Source of the DNA: Gnetum montanum
Lineage: Eukaryota > Streptophyta > Gnetopsida > Gnetales > Gnetaceae
Direction: 5' to 3'
DNA: 64,000 bases
Assembly (NCBI GenBank): GCA_015680685.1
Contig: MNCI01002303.1
Location: forward strand, 1 to 64,000
Under the pieces are notes generated by a model, which saw nothing but the letters and a program-made list of their open reading frames with translations, searched no databases and had not been told where the DNA came from. How positions within the stretch are numbered: the stretch's first letter is position 1; each line of letters starts with the position of its first letter. Position numbers and translations under genes: made by a program. This document shows, one piece after another, positions 11,305-22,721 of this stretch.

Positions 11305-11899
11305 GTAAGCAACAAGTTCTATCAAGTTTGCAATCATTTCTACTTTTCTACCAGTTAATTATAATGCCAAAATATGACCTCTTGGATTGTTATTGATAAC
11401 CTGCATTTTTTGAGTTCATTTTTGATTTTACAATTCGCATGTGGTATTTTAGAGGACAAATCTCTGTATTAAGAATAGAATCGGTTGCTAAAGTGCCATA
11501 ATTTATTTTGGAAATGAAAAATCTATGGTATATTGAAGTTACAGGCTTTGTCATTTATTATGGGCAATCATTGCAGACATGTATTCTATTCTTGTTAATA
11601 CCTAGTCCCTAGAATACTACTACTAAGAGCATATCCTTTATAAGGAAACTTGGATTATGATTTAAGAGTTGTTAAGACTATGAGTGAGGTGGCTTGTGTG
11701 AAATGTTTAATTTACATCTTTTCTCAATGTCCAATAATAGATACAAATCAGACTTAGATTTTGGGTGTGTGAGGAGTAGCAGGAACAACATATGGCATGT
11801 GAGGAGTAGTAGGAACCATAGCTGGACCAACAGGAACAGAAGCAGGAGGGAGTTGGATTGTAGGAACAGTAGATGATCACTGTAGCACCGCAACAGCAA

Positions 11900-12729
11900 G
11901 AGGGCATGGGAGAGGAGGGTCAGAGGAATGCTGGGATGGAGGCTCAGACAGATGGGGGTGTTGGTAAAGGTGAGGGGATGGACTTGGTGTGGACCATGTT
12001 GGGCCACGGGGAGGATGGGTAGTGGGCACCAGGTGAAAGCATCGAAGCCCACTCCTAGGCCAACCACATCCAACGCCTCTAGGTCGACAAGCCCTCGATG
12101 GAGAGAGTCTGCACCATGCAACGGAGCCTTATTGGCCGGTTTGTCTCCTGGGGTGCTTTCCCATGGATGAAGCTAATTCGTAGGTGGGCACAAAAGCAAT
12201 GGAAGGTTGGCTTGGTGGGTGTTCGGAGCCTATTCGAGGACCTACTTCTGTTCATCTTCCAGTCTCAGCAAGCTAGAGATTCGATGCTTCTAGGGAGGCT
12301 GTGGTTTTATGGGGCTCGAGGGTTAGCTTTGATCCCATGGCGCCCAGGAGCCCATCGTGAGACAGACCTGTTCGCCTGGGCCCTAGTGTGGATGCGGATA
12401 TATAGGATCCTATGGGAACTGTGGAACTTGGAGTTCTTGGAGAAACTGGCAGGGTTCTTTGGGATTTCATTACCTTCGACCATGTCACACAATCCATGGA
12501 GTGGATGGGGTTTGTCCATTTCTATGTTTGGCGTAGGTTGTTTGATAAGAACCTCATCAGGGAAATCGTGTTGGAGATCCCAAGTGGGGAGGAGCACCTT
12601 CAGGTTGAGTTTGAGAACCTGGAGGTTGAGCTAGGCCTCAAACACAAAACGAAGGCCCAAGAGGGCAAGAGCGACGACTGTATGTGCTGCGGGAAGCTTG
12701 GACACCAGGAGGAGGACTACCAATTTTAG
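11900..12729 (+). pseudogene. LINE ORF1: DUF4283-like region and zinc knuckle
   Basis: Across two frames the sequence gives an aromatic-rich block (about 12130-12460) including RLWFYGARGLALIPWRPGAH and IYRILWELWNLEFLEKL, the pattern of the DUF4283 domain at the start of plant LINE ORF1 proteins. It is followed by a degenerate knuckle CMCCGKLGHQEEDY, in which the last Cys of CX2CX4HX4C is Asp. A Pro/His-rich tail follows to about 13050. ORF1 proteins coat LINE RNA. Frame changes within the block show decay. Confidence 0.6.
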
Positions 12730-13305
12730 CAGATGCGACCAATGTAGCCACGAGACCCAAGCCAAGCAGTTGTTGGAGGGTGGCGCTTGGGTCACAATGG
12801 GCTGTAAAGGTCAACATAATCCCCACGATTGTAGGCCACCTCCCCACTACAGCATCCCTCGTCCCCACATAAACCTTTTCCCCCACCTCCTCCAATGCTA
12901 CATCATAGATCCCCCCTCCCACACAAACCTTGCTCCCCTACCCCCCCTCCACCAAAACTTTCCCCACCATGATGATCCCCACCCCCCACAACCAACCCAC
13001 ACCATCACTGTCAACCCTGGCACCCCCCATCTCCATCATCAGCTGACCCCATGGTGCCTGGGATAGAGCTCCCCCCTGGGTGAATGGGTGAATGTGGTTT
13101 GTGGGAGCACCAGGACCCGTCGGCCATTGGAGAAGGAACTCATGCCCGAGGACTTAGGGTGTAGCCTAGTGGTGCGAGAAGAGGAGAGCCATCCTGAAAT
13201 CCTGAGTGAGAGTCGATCCAGGGGTAGGCAGGCTCAACAGAATATTAACTTGGGATTGTAGAAGACCCTCCGGGAGGTCTACCAGCGTTGCACCTCCGGA
13301 CACAC

Positions 13306-14100
13306 ATGAAGATTTTTAGTTAGAATTGTAAGGGACAGGGTACCCCATATAAAAGAAACACCCTGTGCAGAATTATCTGAGATGAAGATTGTGACATTGT
13401 TTACCTCCAAGAGACCAAATTGCAAGTGATGGAATCACACCACCTCCAATGGGATGGTTGGAAAACCCATGTGTACCCCTACATGGGTCGGGTAGGTGGC
13501 CTTGCTATTTTGGCTCACTATGACATGATGCTTGTAGACATATCGCAATGGACCATGACCATCCATATCCCCTCCCAGGGAATTTGGCTAACCAACTTCT
13601 AAGGGGCATAGATTTGGGAGCATGGGCTACAGGAGATGGAACACGTGGCAGTGTTGGTGCTAGACCACCAATCATGGATGGTTGTGAGGGACTTCAACCA
13701 GCACTTTCACTCATGGGAAAAATCTAGGGGGGCTACCCCCCCCCCCCCCCCCCCCCCACCAGGCACACAAGAGTTCCAGGATTTCTTGTCGGTCCACTCC
13801 CTGGTGGATCTGTCTATTGTGAATTGCCAGTTCACCTGGAGCAATTAGAGGAAAGGGCCAGATCACGTCCTCTCCCAAATTAATCAAGTCTGCATCAGCT
13901 CTGACCCCCTCCTCAATTTTGCCGTGCACGTTTTGGGGTAGGAAAGGGTCACTTCAGATCATCGATCCCTAGTTTGCTCACTTGGGCTGGAAAGGCCCCG
14001 GACTCCATGATCGTTTCATTTTGAGGCAACCTGGTTGTCTAAGTTGTGGTTGAGACCATTGGTTGAGGAAATTTGGGCATACTACCGGCTAGGCTAGGAT
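13306..14100 (+). pseudogene. LINE endonuclease (EEP) domain
   Basis: Begins MKIFS, then TAG (13321-13323) where the family has Trp, then NCKGQG, the N-terminal motif of AP-type endonucleases. This is followed by DIVYLQETK, GGLAILAH, the DFNQ segment and TSDHRSLV near 13960, the C-terminal His motif. This domain nicks the target DNA to prime reverse transcription. A C run of about 22 bases (13736-13757) and several stops interrupt it. Confidence 0.8.
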
Positions 14101-14469
14101 GACCCACATAACTTCCTTAAGGATGCTTTGCTTCAACTGAAGTGGGCCATCTGGGCCCTCCCAGTGGAGGATAAATTCTCCTTTAGGACAGGTCGAAGGG
14201 ATCTCAGAGATCAACTTGTTCTGATCTAGACTAGACAAGAGGTTGGGGAGGACTTGCACGAGAAGTAGTAGCACATTCTATGACAACTTCAAAGACTTGA
14301 CCTGGAGGAGGAGACATACTGGAGACAACGATCACGGGTTCGATGGCTTTGAGAAGGGGACAGACAAACAAACTTCTTCTTTGCCATCGCTAAGACATGT
14401 GGTTGGGGCAAGCCACATTGTTTACACAACCAAGATGGGGGGGATTATTGATGAGCCATAGGAAATCAC

Positions 14470-15960
14470 AAGGGAACTAACTCAATACTGGGGAAGGATT
14501 TGGGCCAAACAACCTACCAAGCCCATCTCGGTCCAAGTGGTGCAGGTGCTAAATGAGAAGGACAACATGCAGTTGCTAGTCGCTTTTTCCTGGCAGGAAC
14601 TCATCACCACCATCAATGGCATGCCAGGAGGGAAGGCACCTGGTCCTAATGGTTGAAGCCTTGAGTTTTTTAAGACCTTCATGGATATTGTGGGATCTCT
14701 TATCATGGACGCTTTCAACCTTATGTTGGCCAAGAGGCAAGTTCAAAGGGAGATCAATTGTTCTCGAATTGTGTGCATCCCAAAACAATTGGAGGCACAC
14801 CACCTAGAACACTTCCGTCCTATCCGGGTCTGCAACATGTTAATTTGGGTTTTCTCCAAACTAATTGTGCATAGGCTTGTGCCACTTATGCTCAAATTCA
14901 TGGGAGTTAACCAAGAAGGATTTGTGCATGGCTGAACCCTACAGGATAAGGTTCTCCTCATGCAAGAGGTGTTCCATTCTCTTTGAACTACGGGCTTCCC
15001 TAGGCTTTGTCTCAAACTCAACATTACCAAGGCATACGACACTCTCAGTTGGGAAGCCTTGACTACCATTCTGCAACAGAAAGGTTTTGACCAAAGGTTT
15101 ATCTAGCTTTGCATCCACATGCAGTCGTCTGTCGGTTTCTCTTTTGACATGGGGGGGGGGGGGGCCAACTGTGTGGTCTCTTCTCACCAGGGAGGGGACT
15201 ACGATAGGGGGACTTGCTTTTGCCCCTATTGTTCATCATTGCTATGGATCTAATGCAACACTGTTATAGAACATTAGGGGTTGACGACTTAGACATCACG
15301 GGGGTGGAATGTTAGGTTGAGCACTATGCAGATGACACAATGCTGCTCAGTTAAGCAAGGGTCCCACAAGCACGATGCATCAACATAGCACTATCCTGCT
15401 TAGTGGCTGAGTTGGGGTTGGAGATTAATAGGGCTAAATCCTTATCTCATTTTGTTAATGTGGATGAATAGATTAAAAACCAAGTTGTGCAAGTTCTGAA
15501 CATATTTCCCAGAACGGGCAAGGACACATACTTGGGCATCCCACTTTACCAGCGGGGGTGGAACATGTTGTGGGGGCTATTGATGGAGAAGGTTGAAAGA
15601 ATGATGGGTCATTAGGAAAATTGATTCTTGACTCGAAAGGGGGGATTGCTTGTGGTGACAAGGATTCTTACGGTGATTACTTGGTTTGTGGTGGCCATTG
15701 CCATCCCCCGAACGCTATCATTAACAGGATCAACATGCTGATCAAGCGTTTCATTCGGAAGGGGCGCATGGGGGCAAAATCCACTTGGTAAACTGGGAAC
15801 GGGTTGTGTGCCCCCATAACGTAGGGGGGGGGGGGGAGTTGGGCATTGTGTTGTTTGAGGATGAGTTGATGATTAGGCAACAACAGATGATGCTTCGTTT
15901 CACATGCTAGCTTGGGGAGCCGATCCAATGGATCCACATCATGAATGCTAAGTATTGACG
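14470..15960 (+). pseudogene. LINE reverse transcriptase domain
   Basis: Plus-strand fragments give GGKAPGPNG (RT motif 1), SRIVCIPKQ, HFRPIRVCN, SKLIVHRLVPLM and NQEGFVHG, in the order of L1-type RTs. The catalytic YADD is intact at 15325-15336 in EHYADDTMLLS. G runs at about 15151 and 15827 and numerous stops split the frame. The RT would copy LINE RNA at the nicked site; this copy cannot make a full enzyme. Confidence 0.85.
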
Positions 15961-16087
15961 CTGGGAGGCGAGGTGCGAGATTCTAGGCCTTGGCAGGCGC
16001 TCTACCACCACGTGCGTGTGATGTAGACAATGTGGTGGTTGGAACTCGAGCTACGTTGGTTGCTGGAGGCTAGGTACCCATAGGTGG

Positions 16088-16964
16088 TGATGAAGCGCTA
16101 AGCAATCGATGAGTTGACTAGGCCGTGTATACGGGGTCCTGTATACACAGCAACATTGATGTGGCCCTGTTGATGCATCCCTCCATGAGTCGACATGGCC
16201 CCGTTTACGTAGAGCCTGTTTTAGCCTATAAATAAGTGGGCCTCCGCCACACCTAGGTATCTTTCTGGTAGTTGTAGCGAAGCCCTTGCAGTTTGTTTTC
16301 GTAGGAGTTAGACTATTTTCCCAAGTGCATGCCCGCAGTGTGATGCTTGTAATTGTATGGTACCTTTATTCGAGTGTGATGTACTTGGACACACACATGA
16401 TCGGCAATAAAGATTGAGATTACTTTGTCATCGCAACATTCACTTAGTTTTAATTATTTAATTGTTATTGTTATTTATTGTTTTCCTAGTTAATATTTCT
16501 TTATCATCATTTACTATTCTTGTTGTTAACTGCAGAATGAGTACGACTTAATCACGAGCATTTAAGTGTGAATACTTGGTAACCCAGTAGCGTACCTAGG
16601 ATCTATGCTTGGTAATCCCAGTAGTAGTTGTGCACGAGGTCCAAGATGTGTACGGATGATTAAGGAACGGATGCTCATCTCACTTAGGCTAGCTTAGACT
16701 CATTTCCTATTGCTCATTAGTTTAATCAAGATTATTTTCCATTGTCTCTAGGAGTAGCATTAGTTTAGGATCACATCATACGCCTCACTTTGGACTAAAC
16801 CATATGTGACAAAGCAAATACTAGTCCAGGTGGGAAGATAGCAAACTCCGATCAACATGTAACGATTTAGATACCACAACTAGCATGTACACGAAGTTTG
16901 ACTAGATCGTGTGTGAACGCTTGTATTTGTATGGTTGAGTGTAGGGGTACCTCGCCACTCATCA
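16088..16964 (+). mobile_element. solo LTR of the TGATGAG family inside the LINE
   Basis: Begins TGATGAAGCG at 16088 and ends CCACTCATCA at 16964. Both sides carry GGTGG (16083-16087 and 16965-16969), a perfect 5-bp target duplication. A TATAAATA at 16227-16234 is a likely LTR promoter. The 3' third resembles the LTR of element D more than that of B or C. Without internal sequence it is a solo LTR. Confidence 0.9.
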
Positions 16965-16969
16965 GGTGG

Positions 16970-17200
16970 CAGGCTGGCAACAGATTTGGAAGGGATGGCT
17001 CCCTGAGAAGATTAAGATATTCCTTTGGTTAATGCGACAGGACACGCTACCAGTTCACGCATTTTTTTGCAAACGCTACCTCATTTAGGATGACACCTAT
17101 CCCCAGTGCGGTGCTAAGCCTGAGATAGTCTGACACTTCATTTTTAACTATGCCTACATGCGTGCCATGTGGCGCGTGATGGGGGCAACCCCCCCAATGC
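16970..17200 (+). pseudogene. LINE zinc-binding region (zf-RVT)
   Basis: Directly after the solo LTR the frame gives WQQIWKGWLPEKIKIFLWLM and CKRYLI, then CGAKPEIV, a stop and HFIFNYAYMRAMW. This is the zf-RVT pattern that follows RT in plant L1 elements (W-x-W...K...FLW, then C-x2-C...E...H). It continues the RT region interrupted at 16087. Confidence 0.8.
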
Positions 17201-18089
17201 GCCTCACCGACGATTCTTGGGCCACACTACTTTTATGGGTAGCGTGAAAAGCAAGAAACTGTACTATTTTCACTAGGTTATGCTACCCCCCCATGACTGG
17301 TTTCCAAAGCTCTTCACGTGTGGAACGAGATTGAGGAAGCGATGGGAGTCACACTGACTTTTGAACCTGATTGCGCTGCATTCCAGGCGGATGAAGAACT
17401 CTGGTAGATGGTGGAATAGTGTGGCTGGTGTGACCCTCTGCAGTGGCTAGTCAGGGATCTAGATCTTGCAAATGACACATTCTTTGCTAACTAGCACAAC
17501 GACTAGACCTACTTTCGAGGGCATGAGGTTACCATCATGGAATCCTCAATTGCCAACTGTCTGGGGGCCCAGGCCATTGGCGAGGTCATCTTACCTTCTG
17601 CACATGGTTTGCAGGATGTAGAATTATTTTTTGAAGGGTTGGTGCCACACACACAAAGTCGACAGGTGCCCAAATCCTCTCTGCCCTGAATCTAGGCTTG
17701 AGCGACAGATCTTATGGACAGATTTTTTGTTCAGTCTGGCAACGGCTCTAAGCTCCAGGGCATCCACTTTGCCTTTTTCCACTACCTAAAATTTGGGCGC
17801 CAAGTTAACTTACCTAGATTTTTCCTGGCAACCCTTCAACTTCAGCGACGAGGCCATCATTCGAGGCTAATCTTGGCTTTGTGGTGGGGGTAGAGGGGGA
17901 GAAAAACCCCTCAACTTTGCAGGGTGCCCCCCTGCGGGGGGCTCGCCCCTTCTGGCCCTGCAGCTTTAGGTAGGCGAGGGAACCTTTGGACCCTCATGGC
18001 AACGACCTACACATGGAAGTGGTGTAGCCAGTAGGAACGGTGTCCCCTTGCCAGTCTTGCTGGGCTGGAGTCACCCTTGCCGAAGACTT
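17201..18089 (+). other. LINE C-terminal part, unassigned
   Basis: Same GC-rich composition as the rest of the LINE. Frames are short and broken. A stretch near 17340-17450 with several Trp and acidic residues could be the end of ORF2; no RNase H motif could be confirmed. Confidence 0.4.
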
Positions 18090-18800
18090 TTGGGCGCAGC
18101 GTGAACTGGGATGAGGAGTTGCGGCAGGCCACTCAAAGGGCCACAATCGAGGTGCGTGAGGTTGAATGATGAGAATGGGAGGCAAAATGGTAGGAATCCC
18201 TTGCGCAAGCATGGGTTGACTTGGAGGCCCAGTTTCATGAATGGGAACAGGAGAGGGTGAGGCAACAAAACCTCATGGCCGATGCAACCCAGGCTCAATT
18301 GGTGGATGAGATTCGAGCCCAAGTGAGGGAAGAGTTGCTGTAGGAGGAAGTTTCCCAAAGGGAGCATGAGGAGGTTGCATGGGCGAAATAGGAATGGGAG
18401 CAAGAGGAGGAGGAGCAACGATAGAGACAACTTGATCGGGCACATGAGCACAGTGCTCGGCAGTGACTTAGAGTGGGGCGGTGCCCATACCTCATCCTGA
18501 GCATCAACTACGACAGCTCCTAGAGTGAGCTCAAGCGCCACATTCGCTAGACATCAGCGCATTTCCATCCTAATGGGGGAAGTTCGACGGCTGATCGGAA
18601 TATGTGGGAGTTGGCCATGCAAGGTATCTAGCAGGCCAATTGTGTGTATACGGAGGACCACCAGAACATGCTCAATATCCTCCACAAGCTAGAGTTCCCA
18701 CACTACACCTGCCATCGGCTATCAACAAACCCCTAGCAGGAATGGGGCTTCGACCTACGGGAGTTGTTCCCCCTGGTCATTGCCCATTTTTCTTTTGCCC
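18090..18800 (+). pseudogene. coiled-coil C-terminal extension or third ORF of the LINE
   Basis: One plus-strand frame starting NWDEELRQATQRATIEVREV reads as a Glu/Gln/Arg-rich helical region for about 150 codons, with stops only where CAG, CGA or TGG codons would mutate to TAG or TGA. It then gives a segment with MLNILHKLEFPHYTCHRL and GFDLRELFPLV. This looks like a real protein eroded by deamination, possibly an accessory domain of the LINE. I do not recognise its family. Confidence 0.45.
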
Positions 18801-19135
18801 TTTGCCCCCACATGGGTTCCCGAGGGGGGGGGGGGGCAGTGAGTGGTGCCCACCCAACCCTTGTTGGGGGACCCCCCTCCCCTGTTTCGATGCCCCCCTA
18901 CGTCAGGGGGGGGGGGTGGTTGGGGTGTAGTAAGGGAGGTGCCCTGCGCCCCCCCCTCCCCGCCCCCCCCAAAGTCATTCTTTGGTTTCCTATGGCTTTG
19001 GCTGGACTGATGCAGTTTCAGAATTGTTTGGTCTTGGGGATTTTCCCCACCCACATGGGCCATTGTTGATGACCCGCGGGTTGTAATTTCCTGTACTATA
19101 TTTCTTCAATAATATACTCTTGACTATTTCCTCAA

Positions 19136-19759
19136 AAAAAGAAGAAGAAGAAAAAATCGATACAAATTGATAGAAGAAATTCCTATGATTGACTTTCCTC
19201 TGTTAAGTTGTACTACAGTATTACATATCACTATTGATGAAAACTCTTCATTCCCTAGGTTAGTTACTCTAGAATTTAGTGCACCTCTTCTGTATGCACA
19301 CATGCAAACATATATAGTGAGTCATAGATTGTTGTTCCATTGTGCCTCCACTTACCAAGCACACATCCTAGTCATTCTTGATTCAATAGTTTGAATTAAT
19401 ATGAGTCTTTCTTAAATATACAAGAACAAAATAGTCTAGGGGGAATGAGTTTTACCAATTTAGTTTTTTTTTTCCGAGAATCTGTGCAAAACTTAACATG
19501 GCTGGTTTTAAAACTAAGATTTCCAGAAATGTGGATTGACTGAAAAGTTGTTGGAGCACAGATTAATAGTGGAAAGTGATATAAGGTTGTTACTATTGTG
19601 CTTGCTAATATCAATGTCAATGATTTGATTAATCACTTATGCTTTATGGCCGCTTACTTGTATTGCTATTTACATGTGTGAAATTGCACCTCATAAAGCA
19701 ACATCATATATTGAAATGAAATAAAATGAAGCTTTATTATGTTTGAAAACTCATAGGAT
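19136..19759. other. RLK intron between LINE and RT fragment
   Basis: AT-rich sequence after the LINE tail. No exon or repeat end recognised. Confidence 0.35.
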
Positions 19760-20152
19760 CTATTGGATAGATATTACATTTTCATAAAAAATAAAAATAG
19801 CCTTTACAAATTGACCAAGCACCAATGGGGGCATCAAAAACAAATCATACAGGCTTTTTGCTACATTATAATGTTGTCTCAAATGGGTAGTCATAGCACA
19901 AGAAAGAAACACATGCAACTCATCTTCAAGGGTTACTAATATGCACAACTTACAAATGTACTCTTCTTGGAGGACTTGAATCCATCTTCCATTTTCAATT
20001 TTAAGATGATGAGAACATAAGTGAAGCTTGCTAATAGCATTTCGATACTTGATGAAAATAGAAGTTGAGAGATAGTGAGCTTCTACATCTAGTTTATTAG
20101 ATCTAATGTGGTGTAAATAAAATTGTCTCTTGCCTTCCACATTAGTCCACAT
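19760..20152 (-). pseudogene. C-terminal fragment of a LINE-type reverse transcriptase
   Basis: A 130-codon minus-strand frame with YRNAISKLHLCSHHLKIENG, then RW, CKLC and EDELHVFLSC. This K-x-R-x-x-ISKL...SHxLxIExGRW...CxxC...EDExHxxxxC pattern is typical of the C-terminus of non-LTR retrotransposon polyproteins. There is no RT domain next to it, so it is a 5'-truncated remnant within the RLK intron. Confidence 0.55.
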
Positions 20153-20367
20153 ATGTGTTAAAAACTTATGCTTGCATAGTTGGCAAATGTGCTTAGAATT
20201 TTGCTACATGTTCTCCCAAAAGATATATTAAGTATTTCTTTTATCTCCAAGAGGTACATGGCTTTCAATTACGAACAAAAAAGAAAAGATTCAAAGGATT
20301 ACATAAAATTTTATCTTGTATGGTTAAAGCTTAATTGTTTTTATTTGTTCCATTCTTCTTGTGCTAG

Positions 20368-20439
20368 GGATTTGAGCTTTAATAACTTGATAGGCAGCAT
20401 CCCCAATTTATTCTGGAGCTTAAGCAAGCTAACATTCTT
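20368..20439 (+). pseudogene. RLK exon: LRR
   Basis: 72-nt exon with acceptor GTGCTAG and donor GTAGGT. Encodes DLSFNNLIGSIPNLFWSLSK; intact. Confidence 0.85.
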
Positions 20440-20584
20440 GTAGGTTAAGCATGCAAAATTTTTATGAATTCCCATTAAGAAATTTTGTTGCCTATTAAAC
20501 TGAATCGTGCACTGGCTATTTAGAATTTAATCAAAGCTAAAGTGTCATTGGCTATAACATTTAATAATGTTCTTATATTTGCAG

Positions 20585-20650
20585 GTTCCTTGGAAATAAT
20601 AACTTATCAGGGCAGCTTCCTTCCAATATCTCCTCATCACTTAATGCAAT
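20585..20650 (+). pseudogene. RLK exon: LRR
   Basis: 66-nt exon with acceptor TTTGCAG and donor GTAAGG. Encodes FLGNNNLSGQLPSNISSSLN; intact. The shorter length matches the late LRRs of this family. Confidence 0.85.
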
Positions 20651-22655
20651 GTAAGGGACCTCATTTTTTTCTTCTATTGTATTTTGATGTATTCAATTTT
20701 ATCATCTCATGGGTTGAACTTTCTTGTATTTTGGTTTATAATGAAAAGGGGCTCAAGTTTTTAGTATCCTATTGATTATTGTGATATTTTATGCATCTTT
20801 AAGATTAAGCTCAACTCATTAGATCGTTGAAAATTAATAAAATTTATTTCTAAACACATTATTATTTGTACGGTTTACACCACGTCCATTGCTGGAAGGA
20901 CTTATGGATTTATTTATATAATTTTTCTAACGGAATACCCTGCCCTTCCTCTTTAGCAATTATTTGAATGTAGAGGAGAATCGAAGTGTAGTGAGAAGGT
21001 AACCTTGGAGGTTTTCCTTTCTAGAACTTTGAGGGTTGCAGTCCATTAAATTTATTGTTTCACACTTTCTGTTAAGGTTATCACAATTTACGCGTCAGAT
21101 ACATGAAATTAACATGATATCAAAAAGCTTTGCACTCTAAATCACAATCTCACAATCTCCATACACATACACATTGTGTATTGCCAAGTAAGATTGGAAG
21201 CATTTGTAAATTTGGAAAATAATCTTATAGTTTTTATAAGCAAAAATAGAATACCAAGTATTGATCATTGAAGTTACAGATATTGTCACCTATTCTATCT
21301 ATTAGGTGCTTACGTTTCTTTATTCAAGCAGTGATGTGCACTTCATTGGTTAAGGCTTGTTATTTGCATCCTATAAGCTACATCTGTTTAATAAAAAATA
21401 ATTTAAATTACAATTTCCAGTAAATTAAACAAGATCCAGTTAACATATCATTGTCATTGTTGATACTATTAATGGATGCACCATGACACACAACATCAGA
21501 TAAAATCCAGCTTTCCAAATTTTGAATATTTTATAAATTTTAACAACTAGAATTCGGAATGAGAAATTTTTCTAAAAGGCTATGAAAATGAGGCTATTCT
21601 GAAACTGAATAAATAGCCTATGACCAAAAACAAATGTCCATCTTCAGTTTTTATTCGAATAATATGTTTAAATAGGATACTTTGAGAGTGAGGGATCCAT
21701 AACAGATTGATAAAACTGAAAAGAACGCGCACTTAATTTGTTCTGTAGAAATAGGGGAATAAAAATATTTTTATTATTTTTGAACAGGTAAAAAACTATT
21801 TTATTAATGAGAAAATTTATATCTGGAATACAGATAGGAATTCTTGGACTCTTAGACATCAACTAGGAACATGATTAAGGATCTGTTACATATGCAGCCA
21901 ATTTAGAAAAGAAATAATTGTGAAAATGTTGATTGAAACAGAAAAAACACTTTATGATAAAAACATTCCTATCTCAGCCCTACTACTTTCAGCGTTACCA
22001 ATCTCAAAGTCCTCAGCAGTCAAACTAAATTCATTACATATGAACTGTAAATGATGTTCCTTGTTAAAGTCATCTCAAATTCTGATTCGGTGTTCACCTT
22101 GCATCAAATTAAGCTTCAAATATAAATGATATTCCTCTTTAAGATTTTCAAAAGCTTGAGATTGGTCCTCTTGGGAAAAAGGTGTTTTCATTTTATAATC
22201 TTGATGTATACTTATTTACAATATTTACATGTCACTTTCTTGTCATATTTTATTGTGTTTGCAACTGATGATAGTTGACTATGAACACGTTTGGCTACCT
22301 GTTTTGCCAATGCTTTCATCTGCATCAGATACTTGCCAGCAATACATCCTATTCTTATCATTTGAATTTCAACTTTAACATTGATGGGCTTTCTTAATTC
22401 CTTGTTTTCTTTAAACCTTACCTAGCTAAAACATGAAATTGCACTTGCTAGAACATGTGAACTCTATATATTTGGTAATATTCTTAGATCATCAAATTGT
22501 GTTAACATTTTAATATCTGGAGTAATTACCACTCTCTTTAAGTATAATCTGGATTAAAAAAGAATTATTTTATTATAACTTACTATTATAAAAATACTGC
22601 AATGAAATTTTTAGTTACTTGACATCATCGTTACTCAATTTTTTTGACATTTTAG
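20651..22655 (+). other. RLK intron, nothing recognised
   Basis: AT-rich intron without coding, repeat or RNA signals I can support. Confidence 0.4.
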
Positions 22656-22721
22656 AGATCTCTCATGCAATGAATTTTAAGGGTCTCTTCCAACATGGCT
22701 GAATAAGCAAGATCTGGAAGT
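22656..22721 (+). pseudogene. RLK exon: LRR with nonsense codon
   Basis: 66-nt exon with acceptor TTTTAG and donor GTAAGC. Encodes DLSCNEF, a stop, then GSLPTWLNKQDLEV. The TAA at 22678-22680 occupies a variable LRR position. Confidence 0.85.

Larger units (their letters stand above)
11690..19135 (+). mobile_element. L1-type LINE, decayed, interrupted by a solo LTR
   Basis: A plus-strand non-LTR retrotransposon with an ORF1-like segment (about 11900-12730), an apurinic endonuclease (13306-14000), a reverse transcriptase (about 14470-15960), a zinc-binding region following RT (16970-17200), a long C-terminal extension and an A-rich tail at 19130-19155. The 5' end is placed only by the change in base composition. 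Stops and frameshifts occur throughout. It is conspicuously GC-rich with several long G or C runs, against AT-rich introns. The 877-bp LTR at 16088-16964 separates RT from the zinc region. Target duplications were not resolved. Confidence 0.8.

Noticed and set aside
13736-13757. Functional structure from the C run
   Set aside because: It lies within LINE coding sequence and may be inflated by sequencing; no evidence of a role.
18071-18541. Leucine-rich 156-codon minus-strand ORF in the LINE
   Set aside because: It is the antisense shadow of the Glu/Gln-rich plus-strand frame.
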